The notes under the pieces are model-generated. The model had not been told where the DNA came from. It ran no database searches and saw nothing but the letters and a program-made list of their open reading frames with translations. Position numbers and translations under genes: made by a program. Positions 17,757 through 28,271 of a stretch of 64,000 nucleotides of DNA are shown one piece after another. Origin of the DNA: Siderastrea siderea (lineage: Eukaryota > Cnidaria > Anthozoa > Scleractinia > Rhizangiidae). Location of the stretch: positions 46,724,078 to 46,788,077 of the forward strand of contig OZ034971.1 in the NCBI GenBank assembly GCA_964030785.1. The letters are read 5' to 3'. Every line of letters starts with the position of its first letter. Within the stretch, counting starts at the first letter, position 1.

Positions 17757-18176
17757 ATGCCTCTAAGTCTCGAAGAAGCTACAAAAAGATGTGAGAGTTA
17801 TTCTCACAACATTCAAGATTCTATTTTAATAATGGAATCATTCATGGGGAGCCATCATTCATTTTCTTTTGATTTACCACAAGTCATTACCAACTTGGAT
17901 AGCATTGACACGTATTCGGAGGAGAGAAATGTGGCAGCCCGAATTAAAGTATTAGAGGAGTATCAGAGAATGCTCATAACGGAGAGGAAGAGAAGATCGA
18001 TGAAGCAAGTTGTAAAAGGAAAAATGGAGTCTGCAGACTTCAAAATGAACTTAAAAAGGCGAAGACCAACGCCTACACCCAAGCCAGATGCTGGACAGAT
18101 GCCTCCACAAGCACCTGCTGAACAAATGCCTACACCCGAACCAATTGCTGAGGAACTTATGTTAGAACTTAATTAA
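17757..18176 (+). CDS. Hypothetical accessory protein with Pro-rich tail, 139 aa
   Basis: First in-frame ATG at 17757 (the open frame extends upstream without ATG). Helical N-terminal domain with Cys and acidic residues, a basic middle (ERKRRS...KRRRPTPTPKP), then a Pro/Gln/Met-rich tail with repeated QMPPQAP/QMPTPEP. Unknown family. It is the only rightward gene at the left end, and its stop overlaps the convergent polymerase stop by 8 nt. It may be an accessory or host-interaction protein. Confidence 0.55.
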   Translation: MPLSLEEATKRCESYSHNIQDSILIMESFMGSHHSFSFDLPQVITNLDSIDTYSEERNVAARIKVLEEYQRMLITERKRRSMKQVVKGKMESADFKMNLKRRRPTPTPKPDAGQMPPQAPAEQMPTPEPIAEELMLELN

Positions 18177-21100
18177 TGTAATAATGACCATACGCTGAAC
18201 TTTCTATTCCATTAGTTGATATATATCTTTTGTCATCGAAGCAGCTGAGTGATACTTTGTTTATTTCATAACTACCTAGTTGATGTTTGCTGCTTCGAAT
18301 AGTTTTCATAGTATGTTGCATTTGTTTATTTTCTAATAAAACATTTTTGTAGTCTTCATGTCTGATTTCGTTCTTTATTGTATTTTTCTTGATTCCCTTA
18401 GCTGTTTTTCCGCCTTTATGATTGTCTTTGATGTAACTGTACATTTTTGATCGCAAACCGACGAATTCTGTTATTGGAATACCGCAAGCTTCATCTTTGA
18501 ATTTACCAATAATTTTTTTATTTGTCTTATCGAAATACGGCGAGCTTTCAGAGTAGTCGCTGTTGTCAAATCGATCTTTATCATTCCAAAAGTCTCGGTA
18601 CACATCTTCAGCTTCAATCTCATATGTCAAACTGTCTGTGTCAGTGAATAGTAGTTTAGCATTATTACCATACTTTTCTTTGATGTAGTTATAATGGAAA
18701 TCATACATCAATGTCTTGCTCAGATCAAGAATACACATGCCAACATATGCAGGCCTGTTTAGGGTTAGCGTTTCCTTTATTTTATGCACTGCAACTAGAT
18801 TTTCGTTGAATATCTTACTGCTTACATAAGTAGGTTTAGAAGCCATCTTCAATAGTTTCTTCTCATCTGTAATAAGTCTGACATCAACACGTTTTCTTAT
18901 GTTCTCCATAGTTTTGCCAAACACTGAGTTATTCATTAATTTGAAGAAATCTTTTTCGAATGAATTTTTCGCTTGAGTACGTTTTAGTGTATTGAAGTTG
19001 ATGTATTGTTTGAGCCAAGGTGACTGATTGAATTCTAACACTCGATGGACTTTGTTTACTTTCAATCCAAGATCAATATACAGCTGCAGGTTTCTGTGAT
19101 GCAGAACATATTTTTCTTTATTGCTTAATGTAGGAATTAATTTATGTACTAGTCCTGTCGATATATTATATTTTGTAGCTATTTTTTTACAATACTCAGA
19201 CAGCATATCTTTATTTACACAAACCCTCTCAGCAGCTAATGGGTAGTCATTATGAAGATCATGCAACTCTTTTGGGTATTCTAAATCAACTTCTAATATT
19301 AAACCTTTTCCACTATTTTCATTATATTTGGCTAAATTTATGTTGTTAATCTGTTTATCTGTCATCCATTTGAAACCACCAGTGGGGAGATATTGACTCA
19401 TAGCCCAACCGTATAAATTATTAGCATCAAGATACATAATGTACTTTGACGGCGCTTTCTGATCGTATTCTCTCATGTATTTGTTGTTTGCTTTTCCATA
19501 TCGATTGGCAATATAAGATATACCACCACGCATACCTTTTTCAATGAATTGAAACATATCTATGTCTGTCATTAGTTCCAATTGAATATTAGTCATCTTC
19601 AACATGGCATCCCATGACAAACCAGGAGATGTGAAGTAGTGACAGGGGTCAAGTTTGTAATACTGAAGACATGTCTTACGGAAGTTTTCAAATACGTCAG
19701 CTAACAGAAGAATATCAGACTTAAGATATAGATTGTGGTATTCACCCATCGTTTGTAATTGAAATGTATTCCACACTTTTTGAGCATGACTATAATCCTC
19801 ATTTGTTATATGCTCATTATTCAATATGCTGTAAAATTCTTCTTTAGTTGGTAATTCTGTTTTATTGAATTTCTCAAAACTGTCCATGTAATCATACGGA
19901 TAAATGCCTTTTCGTGTCATAAGCTTGAATTTTTCTTTTCGGAATCTTTTGTTTGTATACTTTAAAGCTTCTGCTGGTAAGTTGCTGACTAATTTATCCA
20001 AACTTGAACTCATGAATTGGAAACTGTCGATGAATGTCAGATGGTTACCAAGCATGAAAGCCATATACTGCTCCATATTGTTTGGAATTGCATTTATGTC
20101 CATTTTCATCTCTTTTCCGTTTTTGGTGTATGTATTATTCTTAACAATAGCTCCAATTTCTTGCATTATAAAATGGCTGTCATAACCTCTCAAATTATGG
20201 AATATAACAGGAATTTTTATTTGTTTTGGATTTATTCTAAGTTTCAGATTACAGTCCTGATGTGCTGAGCCTCTGTATTTGCCAGTTATATGGCAATGAT
20301 CTCTAACTCGAATGTCTTTTTCAGTATATTTTTTATCACAGATGTGACATGTTGTTGCTTTTTTGAATTCCTCTTCATCCACTTCAGTCATTCTCAATGG
20401 TTTATCGAAATGTTTTTTCATTACTTTTTTACAGTATTTTACTTCTTCTAACATATTTTCCATGAATTTGTACACAGCCTTTTCACCTCTATATAGTTGT
20501 ATTGGTTTTGTATATTTGTCATCATAACAACAAACCACTTTATAACCATATCCACAGTCTGTATGTCTTTGGTATGCTTCAGTGTATGATGACTGATTAT
20601 TCTGTTGGCATCCTTGAATCTTCTCTGTTATTGCCTCAAAATCAGCATAAATAACAAATGGCACAGGTTGCTGTTTATGAAAGTTGTTGAATTTTAGTAT
20701 GTTATGGTCTTTGTCAGGCATTTTTATTGCTTGCTGACCATTCACTTGAATACAGTTTTCTTTATGGCTGTTTAATACTCTTTCACAACTGAAACATTGC
20801 AGACACCACATACAAAAGTGTTTACTCTCTTTGTGTTTTGTTTGATTGTACATGAATTTGTTGAAATTCTTTATCAGAACATAATGCTTGTTTTCATTTT
20901 TCGTTATCAGAAGTAGTTCAATGTGATCTTCATACTTTTCTTTGGAAACATAGATAGGGTACGGTTGTTTGTCTTCATATCCGAATACGCTTATATTGAT
21001 ACTGTTTTGCTTCTCAATTTTGTTGTAATGTTTGACACTGACTGGAAATTCAACACCTGAATAATCTAACTTTCCAACGTATTGTTAGTCTGTCTTTTTT

Positions 21101-21945
21101 ATTCTTTGAGGATCTTTTTCTTGTTGGTTTAAGTGTCGGATATGACACCATCTGAAGCATTCATTATCCTCATTTTTCATGTTTATTAAACCTTTAGCGC
21201 TGTTTTGCAGTTCGTGAGGTAGTTGGATATATGAGGATCCTTTCATGGGTTTGTATTTAACAATGTTGAGGTAATGGCTATCAACAGATTGGATTGTCCA
21301 TCCTGAACCTTCTGATATCCATTGGGATATCTGATTTAAGATATTTTGTTTAGACATTTGTAATGATTCATTGATTTCTGTATGGTTAATAATTGTTTTG
21401 ACTGTACTGTTGAAATATGCAGTTTTAATCACTATTTCATTACCTGAATTTTTTTCGAAAGTAACTTTCAGTGTTTCAACGTATTTCAAGCCTTTCATTT
21501 CATTCAACAAAGTTATTACACGATGTTCTATAGCCTTTCTCGTGTTTAGCATTTCGGTTAGAGGGTCTTTATTGTTTTTGATGCTGATTTCATAAGACTT
21601 AGTGTAACCTTTTAAAGCTTTGTCTGTTTGTTCTATTTTGGTTCTTGGTGCTGGAATAGGTTTTTTACTCCTTGGTGCTGGAATGGGTTTATAATTATCC
21701 CTGAATTCTGAAGGTGGAAGAATTATGTTTTCTTCATATTCTTTAGCCATTTGTTTGACGCTCTTGCGAGGTGTTGGTACTGGTCTCCTTGATTTGTATG
21801 TTCTTGGTGCTAGAACTGGCTTGGTATCGTCAACTACTATGATTTTAGACTTCTTGTCTAGCTTCAGAAGCAATTTGATAAGTTCTGATTTACTGAGTTT
21901 CTTCAAACTAGCTTTATCCATATCTATATGATTAGATTTTTCCAT
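18169..21945 (-). pseudogene. polB: Protein-primed DNA polymerase B with one nonsense codon
   Basis: From ATG 21945 the frame holds a PxPxPR-rich N-terminal extension and the WISEGSGW domain. A stop at 21087-21085 then splits it; copy A reads through the same position. The downstream 971 codons contain exonuclease motifs (YADFEAI, HNLRGYDSHF, YLKSDILLLAD), polymerase motif A (YLDANNLYGWAM), motif B (KLMNNSVFGKTMEN) and motif C (FTDTDSL), with spacing of the protein-primed family-B class. It would replicate a linear genome. Without the stop it would be ~1,258 codons. Confidence 0.95.
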
Positions 21946-22027
21946 TATATAATATAACTATAGATTTTTATTTTTAAGTGTCTATAATTAGTGCGTTTAA
22001 ACGTGGTCAGAAATTCAAATTATCCAA
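21946..22027 (-). promoter_or_regulatory. Early-type upstream module of polB (copy B)
   Basis: TTTGAATTTCTGACCACGTTTAAACGC-type block then AT-rich tract to the ATG; a shorter version of 978-1080. Confidence 0.55.
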
Positions 22028-22546
22028 TTATGCTAACATATGGTATAGTATGTCTTCAACATTCTTGCGATCAGTTGTAGCTCGTAGTATTATATTGCTC
22101 AAATTATTAGTATCGCGTATGACGTACTGTGATTTATTTTTTTGAATCGTGACACCACTGTATCGTTCATCAATAAATTCGGGATATCTTTTTCCAGCTG
22201 CTTTTTCGTCAAGTGTATTTAAAATTTGGGTTATGTACTCTTTTACTCTTATGTTTATTTTATCGTCTTCATTTAACCGCTTTATTAACGCGTTAATTTG
22301 TTGTTTGTTAGTGTTATTGTCTTTTGGAGTTGGTTTAGGCTTTTTCACTTTATTCTTTTTAAGTAAGTGTAGGAAGTGTTGATGATTTTTTAGTATGACG
22401 TTTTCTACAGCAGCTCGCTTTAATTTAGAAACTTGGAAACCCTTTTTAACTTTGATGACTTCCTTTTTCAATTCCTTTACGGTGAAGTTTTTTAGATGAT
22501 TTTTTAATTGTTCATTTACCATATATATATTATTAGATTTTTCCAT
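22028..22546 (-). CDS. SAP-like domain protein, 172 aa, accessory
   Basis: ATG 22546, with a second in-frame ATG eight codons later. Its first codons (MEKSN) match the polB leader. Residues ~10-55 (LKNFTVKELKKEVIKVKKGF...LKRAAVENVIL) resemble the SAP/Rho-N-like helices used for DNA or RNA binding. Then a Lys/Pro linker and a C-terminal domain with YPEFIDERYSGVTIQ. Absent from copy A, where a different gene fills the slot. Preceded by the early-type module. Function inferred only as nucleic-acid binding. Confidence 0.6.
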   Translation of the reverse strand: MEKSNNIYMVNEQLKNHLKNFTVKELKKEVIKVKKGFQVSKLKRAAVENVILKNHQHFLHLLKKNKVKKPKPTPKDNNTNKQQINALIKRLNEDDKINIRVKEYITQILNTLDEKAAGKRYPEFIDERYSGVTIQKNKSQYVIRDTNNLSNIILRATTDRKNVEDILYHMLA

Positions 22547-22658
22547 TCTATATAATATTACTATATGTTTTTATTTTCAAGCCATTATTATTGGCGTTTA
22601 AATATAGTCAATAATTCAAATAATCCGCGATTGGATCCTTTGAACTATATACATTATG
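22547..22658 (-). promoter_or_regulatory. Early-type upstream module, copy B second gene
   Basis: Same blocks as 1345-1445, including TTCAAAGGATCCAATCGCGG and TTTAAACGCC, followed by an AT-rich tract. Confidence 0.6.
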
Positions 22659-22877
22659 TTAATTATTTGCATTGGCGTTCTTCTTGTGCCTTTTTGTGTT
22701 CAAATGACACCATTTTCCAGCCAAAGTGTAATTACAACCAGTGTTGCAAACATCACAATACCACTCTTTATTCAACATGTACTTTGTTTTTTGTTGTCTT
22801 AAAGCAGTCTTTCTCTCTTCTTCAGTTGAATACTTTTTTGGTCTTCCACAACCTCTCTTAACATTTCGATTCTCCAT
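22659..22877 (-). CDS. AT-hook-like plus zinc finger protein, 72 aa
   Basis: ATG 22877. Homologue of 1446-1706, with a degraded hook (KRGCGRPKK) and intact finger residues (WYCDVC...WCH...KRH). Shorter C-terminus. Stands immediately upstream of the integrase gene. Confidence 0.7.
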   Translation of the reverse strand: MENRNVKRGCGRPKKYSTEEERKTALRQQKTKYMLNKEWYCDVCNTGCNYTLAGKWCHLNTKRHKKNANANN

Positions 22878-22975
22878 ATATAAATACTATATATTTATTC
22901 TTAAATATCTTTTACTTGTGTGTTTAAACCTGTTCACCACAGCAGATGGTAGCTCCAGTAATTAGCGTATACATT

Positions 22976-24016
22976 TTATATATCCTTCAAGTCCTTCATT
23001 GGAATCCAACTGTTGAAGTAATCACTGTATCCCTTCCACTTCACCAAAGCTAGCTTCTTTTTATAATCCCTCCGAATCACTTTATCAATTCTGAATACCT
23101 TTTGTTCAGCTTTCAGTAATTCAGGTTCATAAAAACTTCCTTGAATGTCTTCATCTCTGAGATCCTTTAGTTTGTATGTGATTGGGTTTGTATATTTTAT
23201 TTCATCAACTGTGAAAATTTCCTCAGACCAGTTTGGAGTGTATCCTTTATCGAACACATTCCGTTTGTATTTACTTATTCTGACCTTATCACCAACTTGA
23301 AATTTCGGTTTCTGTTTTGATGTTTCCATATCACCGTATAGATTAAAGTAAACAGTCCCTTCATTCTTCTTTTTACTGGCTTCTGTCGGTGTCATCTTTA
23401 TGCTTGAATGTCTGGTGTTGTTATATTGTTTCACTAATTTGGGTAGCATGTCTAAATACTGTGTATTACCTTGAACAGTAAACTGCGTCCACATCTTGGT
23501 TTTAATTGTTCTGTTCCATCTTTCACAAACTGACGACTTTTCCTCATTCTCAGTTGAGTACAAGGTTATTTCATTTTTATCAAGTAGTTCTTTAACATGT
23601 TTGTTGTAATACTCTTTGCCTTTGTCTGTCCATAAATATTCCGGTTTTCTACCTTCTTTAAGGATTGTTTTAAAAGCATTCATAACGGTTTCACCCTTTT
23701 TATCTTTTAATGGGACGATCCAACCATATTTAGAGAATACATCTAAAACCATAAGAAGATATCTGTAGCCAGCGTTCCATCGACTGAACTTTTGCATCTC
23801 AACGATATCAGAGAACCATGTCTCGTCAATATGGTTTACAATTACCCGCCGCCGGGTGAAGTTACGCTTTATCGGTTTATGTAATTCATCAGCTAATTCT
23901 TTTTGCCAGTTTTCTTCACTCGACGGCCTTTCCCGTTTTTTGTCTTCCTTTGTTTTGTTACACCGAGACCCAGTCTCTGCTTCGTGTCGATTAGAAATCG
24001 TGCTGTTTGACCCCAT
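22976..24016 (-). CDS. int: Retrovirus-like integrase with chromodomain-like tail
   Basis: 346 aa from ATG 24016, intact. Catalytic acids in WFSDIVEM, LWTDKGKEYY and SVCERWNRT. Chromodomain-like end VIRRDYKKKLALVKWKGYSDYFNSW. Overlaps the PLA2 frame by 124 nt in the -1 phase, as in copy A. It is the likely agent of the 6-bp duplication around this element. Confidence 0.95.
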   Translation of the reverse strand: MGSNSTISNRHEAETGSRCNKTKEDKKRERPSSEENWQKELADELHKPIKRNFTRRRVIVNHIDETWFSDIVEMQKFSRWNAGYRYLLMVLDVFSKYGWIVPLKDKKGETVMNAFKTILKEGRKPEYLWTDKGKEYYNKHVKELLDKNEITLYSTENEEKSSVCERWNRTIKTKMWTQFTVQGNTQYLDMLPKLVKQYNNTRHSSIKMTPTEASKKKNEGTVYFNLYGDMETSKQKPKFQVGDKVRISKYKRNVFDKGYTPNWSEEIFTVDEIKYTNPITYKLKDLRDEDIQGSFYEPELLKAEQKVFRIDKVIRRDYKKKLALVKWKGYSDYFNSWIPMKDLKDI

Positions 24017-24603
24017 TTTGGCATCTGGCCATAAGGAATCATATCAAGTGACTTAACCATTTGTTTGTCACATTCACCTTTGTTTTTCCCCATATCATAA
24101 CAAATATCATGATGAGCTGATATTTTATCAACTTCATTGTAAGGTTGTACGTGCCACTTGGTGACCTCTCCAGTGTTTTTATCGTACTCTAACTGTTTAT
24201 CGAGAGGGTTGTATGCCCCCATGTATTTATACTTTCCAGGAGTCCATCCAGCTTTTGGTCTCGGTATTTTCCCAATTAGTTTATGTATATCAACACCAGC
24301 GCCATCCAAATCCTTTCTGTCAGTTTTATACTTTCTATTCGGTCTGATTTTGTTTGATAATTGATCAAGAGCTTGACTTCCAACATTCTGAATCATTGGA
24401 TTCAACTTATCCAGAGCATAATCGATAGCCTTTTTCTGCACTTTTGGGTTTCTCAAGGCTTCTGATCCATAATATCTTCCCATTTCAACTGCCTTTTTTC
24501 CAAGCCAAGGAATACCGTGGTGAATCAATAAATCAGTACCAGTCGATGCTACTGTATCTAGTAAGCCCGCCCCTTTCGACGGGCGACCCCGTTTCCCGCC
24601 TGT
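23893..24603 (-). CDS. Phospholipase A2-domain virion protein (no ATG)
   Basis: Same organisation as 2683-3390: Ca-loop-like YMGAYNPL, catalytic AHHDICYD, basic C-terminus, -1 frame relative to the 61-aa zinc-ribbon frame, and no ATG before the domain. About 130 nt around the junction are identical to copy A, including the heptamer at 24576-24570. Confidence 0.85.
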   Translation of the reverse strand, partial: TGGKRGRPSKGAGLLDTVASTGTDLLIHHGIPWLGKKAVEMGRYYGSEALRNPKVQKKAIDYALDKLNPMIQNVGSQALDQLSNKIRPNRKYKTDRKDLDGAGVDIHKLIGKIPRPKAGWTPGKYKYMGAYNPLDKQLEYDKNTGEVTKWHVQPYNEVDKISAHHDICYDMGKNKGECDKQMVKSLDMIPYGQMPKWGQTARFLIDTKQRLGLGVTKQRKTKNGKGRRVKKTGKKN

Positions 24604-24743
24604 TTAACGAATTTCGTTTTAATGATTCCACATTCTGCACAAGTACATTTAAGCATAAGCCTCCCATTTTTAGCCTTTTCATATCGTTCACTCCCTGGTA
24701 CACATTCTGTGACCTTTTTTTGTTTCACGCAATATGATTTCAT
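24558..24743 (-). CDS. Zinc-ribbon leader protein, 61 aa
   Basis: ATG 24743; four cysteines in YCVKQKK and CTCAECG. Ends in the same GC-rich tract as copy A, with a conserved TAG stop. Confidence 0.75.
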   Translation of the reverse strand: MKSYCVKQKKVTECVPGSERYEKAKNGRLMLKCTCAECGIIKTKFVKQAGNGVARRKGRAY

Positions 24744-24764
24744 ATATAATATGATTAGATTAGA

Positions 24765-25166
24765 TTAAGGTTCAATATATACGTTTTCATATTTACCAGT
24801 TTTCGGATTTTTCACCAAACGCATAACAGTACCCTTCTTTGGTTTAGTCCAGAATTTCTTGCTTGTTATACCTGTTTTATTATTAAAAGCACCTTTCAAA
24901 ATATCACCACTCCAATATCTGTCAAATACGTGGTCTGTTGATGGAATTACTTTCCTGACTATTTTCTCAGCCCATTTTGATGCTTCAAGTGGTTTGCTTA
25001 ACGGATTTTCACCTCCCTTTTGACTTTTGACGGATTTCGTTTTAATGATCCTGCATTCGACACAAACGCATTTAAGCATAAGCCTCCCATTTTTAGCCTT
25101 TTCATATCGTTCACTCCCGGGTACACATTCTGTGACCTTTTTTTGTTTCACGCAATATGATCTCAT
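24765..25166 (-). CDS. Zinc-ribbon protein with distinct C-terminal domain, 133 aa
   Basis: ATG 25166. Homologue of 3552-3956. Its ribbon half is closer to the neighbouring 61-aa ribbon than to the copy A orthologue in places (YEKAKNGRLMLKC), which suggests gene conversion between the two adjacent ribbons. One ribbon position is CRIIKT instead of CGITKT. The C-terminal domain is conserved. Confidence 0.75.
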   Translation of the reverse strand: MRSYCVKQKKVTECVPGSERYEKAKNGRLMLKCVCVECRIIKTKSVKSQKGGENPLSKPLEASKWAEKIVRKVIPSTDHVFDRYWSGDILKGAFNNKTGITSKKFWTKPKKGTVMRLVKNPKTGKYENVYIEP

Positions 25167-25177
25167 ATATGTATGAG

Positions 25178-25738
25178 TTAGATATTTTTGAAATACTGTT
25201 CTAAGAATTTCTCATTATTCTTCGTATCATATATGTCGAAAACTTCCAACAGATCAAAATATGATTTGCCCTTATTCATCTCATTCAAAAAATATAAACA
25301 GAAGTAACCGCATGTTGTCGTCAGTAAATTTTGTATTTGATTGTTCTGATGAAGCAATGTTAAATTCTTTTTTCTCGCATGATTGACAATTTCTTCGAAG
25401 GGAGGCAAACCAAAGCTATCAAAGTAATTGACGACGTTATCTTTCACATACGTGGATACCCAATGGCTACCGCTCATATATGATGGTTCAAGATTGTAAA
25501 TGAATAGAGCCTGTCTATGATTGTGAGGAACATTTTCATCTCTTGACAATACATCATTAATTGGGATATTCAGATATTTACACCATTTTATTAAATCATA
25601 ATTGCTTAATGGGACATTCTTATGGAATTTTGGTTTTACAACAAAATGTTTAACAGTGGGACGTTTTTGAATGGTGAGTTTTTGCCTAATAGTAGACCTT
25701 TGCCCTTTTTCTGAGCTTTTTTTTTGGGAGCTTTTTTT
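25178..25738 (-). CDS. Adenain-like cysteine protease (no upstream ATG)
   Basis: Catalytic His (GSHWVSTYV), Asp (YFDSFG) and Cys (TTCGYFCLYF) present. Frame opens after a stop at 25741-25739, inside the pVI-like gene and in its -1 phase. The in-phase heptamer G UUA AAC lies at 25654-25648, 10 nt before that gene's stop. The pVI-like gene is intact here, so this copy shows the undisturbed arrangement. Confidence 0.87.
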   Translation of the reverse strand, partial: KKSSQKKSSEKGQRSTIRQKLTIQKRPTVKHFVVKPKFHKNVPLSNYDLIKWCKYLNIPINDVLSRDENVPHNHRQALFIYNLEPSYMSGSHWVSTYVKDNVVNYFDSFGLPPFEEIVNHARKKNLTLLHQNNQIQNLLTTTCGYFCLYFLNEMNKGKSYFDLLEVFDIYDTKNNEKFLEQYFKNI

Positions 25739-26490
25739 TTAGTCCCCATACCTAATGTTTGATCAGGCCAATTTCCATAAAAAGGTGGAGTTCTATACAT
25801 CGGGACTAATAAACCACCATCTTGATTGTTCGCAGTAGTTGGTATAGATCTGGGTGGTCTTTGTTTAGGCTGTCCCATCTGAGGGGCACCTAAACCAGTA
25901 ATCTTCTTTATTGCCTCAATAGCTAAAGGAACTCCAATTGATGCGAGAAGAGTACCTAAGAACCCACCTGTTTGTACTTTCGTCGGTTTTATATGAACAC
26001 CAGAGCCTGTTTGTAGAGCATTTAATATATCTTGTTTTTGTTTTGTGGTCAAACGATGTTTATATGCTATCAACTGGTTGATTTTATTTTGTGGTATGAG
26101 AAACCCACCAGTTTGAATTCCTTTTCCAGATATCTTTTTGACGATCTGAGATGCTCCTTCACTAGCTGCTCCAGCTAAAGCCGACAATCCAAGAGTCTTA
26201 GCAATAGTGGGAACAAAAGTTCGTCCCAGATTCAAAACTGTAGAGAGGAGTGATCCACCAACTTGCTTTCGAATGTTTGTTTTTGCTAGTTTGATGTCCA
26301 TTCCCTTTTTCAATTTTCTATTTTTATCCAATCGCTTAACTATATTCTGAGGTACGTATAGAGTGTCATTCCCAGATAATGAATCCTTTGTCAGTCTCAA
26401 AACGATAGTTTCTCTTTTATGATACGCGTTACTAAGATTCTTTTTCTGGTTTGGTGATAAACTAACTTTAATTTCGTATAGTTGTGTCAT
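25636..26490 (-). CDS. pVI/pX-like core or minor capsid protein, 284 aa
   Basis: ATG 26490, intact. N-terminal domain of ~85 residues (IKVSLSPNQKKNLSNAYHK...), two hydrophobic Gly/Ala-rich segments, a Pro-rich stretch, Lys-rich KKKAPKKKAQKKGKG, and the end GKNSPFKNVPLLNILL. The Gly-Gly positions next to hydrophobic segments are candidate protease sites by analogy with adenovirus (inference). Full-length reference for the truncated copy A gene. Confidence 0.75.
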   Translation of the reverse strand: MTQLYEIKVSLSPNQKKNLSNAYHKRETIVLRLTKDSLSGNDTLYVPQNIVKRLDKNRKLKKGMDIKLAKTNIRKQVGGSLLSTVLNLGRTFVPTIAKTLGLSALAGAASEGASQIVKKISGKGIQTGGFLIPQNKINQLIAYKHRLTTKQKQDILNALQTGSGVHIKPTKVQTGGFLGTLLASIGVPLAIEAIKKITGLGAPQMGQPKQRPPRSIPTTANNQDGGLLVPMYRTPPFYGNWPDQTLGMGTKKKAPKKKAQKKGKGLLLGKNSPFKNVPLLNILL

Positions 26491-26564
26491 ATATTGTATG
26501 TTAGATAAATTCTATTTTAAAAAACATATTCATTTAAATTTTCATCGATGTAAAACTTATTTAT

Positions 26565-27853
26565 TTAAACTATCATCAGTTCGTTTCCAACTGTCTTAAC
26601 AACAACCTCACTCTCGTAAAATACGATGCTATGAGCTCGGACGTTTGCTGCTGGGGCTACATTGAGACGATAATGGAGAATCAACTGTTTAGGATCTCTC
26701 GTCACTACCTCTTTCTGATATGACAAATCGAAATACAATAATCCATACAAACTAGTGAAATTGGATACATTAAGCTGTGTTCCTGAATTGTAATCGTTCT
26801 TACGAAATGCATATGACATGAGATCATTAAATATCCGTATTTTAGAGTCACTATCATATTCCAGCTCTGGGTAAAAAACGTTATTCCCGTATTCAAGCCT
26901 ACAGCTTGATAGAGAGCTGTTAGCGTTAGCGGCATTCAACTTGAAAGTATCGAACAAATACGGACTCCTCTCTGCTTCAACATCATTCGGTGCGTCTGTT
27001 CGTTGGAGATAAATGAAAACATGTTTAACGTTGTCGATAGCCGGGCTGATTTGAAACATATTCTGAACAGCTCTGGTATTTGCTGACTGATTGTAGAGAT
27101 CTCGCATGTATGTCCAGGTTGTTGCCTTAAGAAAATCAGAAACAAACTGACTATACATGCTGTCTTTTGGGATTAATCTAGGGAGCCAAAGATACAATCT
27201 CTTCACTACAACACGACCAGCGTCTGTGCCATTTGCCATGTGAATCAGTTCACTATCTTCGTTCAATGTTAATTCAATCGTGAGCTGCATCGGGGCAGCA
27301 TTTTTTTTTCTAATTCCTGGAAAAAGCTGTATCGGTTCAACGGTATCATCTCGTTAATACTCTTAGCTCCCCCGCCACCATTGTTTTGTACTGCTTGGGT
27401 TAAAATACGACGTGCCTCGAATCCTAAGTTGGTATTCGCTGTTGTTCCATCAGTGTCAAGATACCAGAACGAATTCTTTCCAACAGATCGACTGTAGTCA
27501 TCACTGTATTCGAGTAAGTTTTTAGCATTCGTAATTCTATGCAGGTTGTCACTCTCAAATACAATCTTACCAGACGATTTAATAACCATATGTCTGATTA
27601 GACTGTGAGATCCGTTTATCATAGTGATGCGATCCGCTGCAGCATATCCAGCACCATCTGCCTTTTTTTGGAGCTCTTTGGTTACTTCGAAATACCCATT
27701 GAAGAAATCAAAAAACGTAGATCGATCATTGATTGTGAATCTATAACCTGTTTTTTTCTGACTCTGATTGTTAGCAGGCTGTTCAATTACATTATCCAAA
27801 TGAAATCTCACATATTCGTATCTTTGAAGATTGTCATCTATTCTGAAACTCAT
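26565..27853 (-). pseudogene. mcp: Major capsid protein with one-base deletion
   Basis: ATG 27853. The first 190 codons read as in copy A to MLP. A run of five C in copy A is four C here (near 27290), shifting the frame. The remainder, from MQLTIELTLNEDS to the natural stop at 26565, is open in the other phase and very similar to copy A. A young lesion: no other disabling change seen. Confidence 0.92.
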
Positions 27854-27878
27854 TTATATGAGTAGTTTAGATAAAAAT

Positions 27879-28253
27879 TCACCTTTTTAAAAAACCATTT
27901 CCACTTATCAGTCTATTCAGAATTGTGTTGTAATCTTCTTCTTGTTTTGGTTTAGTAGGTTTGGTTGGTTTCATGGTTTTATTCATTGATTGTTTAGTTG
28001 AACCGTGTAATTTTCTCATAATAAGCTCTCCGCTTTTTTCAGCTGCTTTTTTTCCCAGTTTGTCTCCAGCATGTGAAATACCAGATTCAATCGCTTTTTT
28101 GGCAAAAGGTTTTAAAACTATTTCTGGAACTTTACTTAACACTCTTCCAACCGGTTTGAAAATGTTGTCAACAATGATTCCAGATCCTTTATGTTCATAA
28201 ACAAATCGTCCAAGTTTTGGATGATAAATACGCTTGTATTCATACGACGACAT
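27879..28253 (-). CDS. Small basic virion-like protein, 124 aa
   Basis: ATG 28253, intact. N-terminal RIYHPKLGRFVYEHKGSG, an amphipathic Ala/Lys-rich middle (FAKKAIESGISHAGDKLGKKAAEK), a Thr/Lys/Pro repeat (MKPTKPTKPKQ) and a conserved end DYNTILNRLISG. Not recognised with certainty. Its place between major and minor capsid genes suggests a minor capsid role. Confidence 0.65.
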   Translation of the reverse strand: MSSYEYKRIYHPKLGRFVYEHKGSGIIVDNIFKPVGRVLSKVPEIVLKPFAKKAIESGISHAGDKLGKKAAEKSGELIMRKLHGSTKQSMNKTMKPTKPTKPKQEEDYNTILNRLISGNGFLKR

Positions 28254-28271
28254 ATATAACTATTAGTTAGA

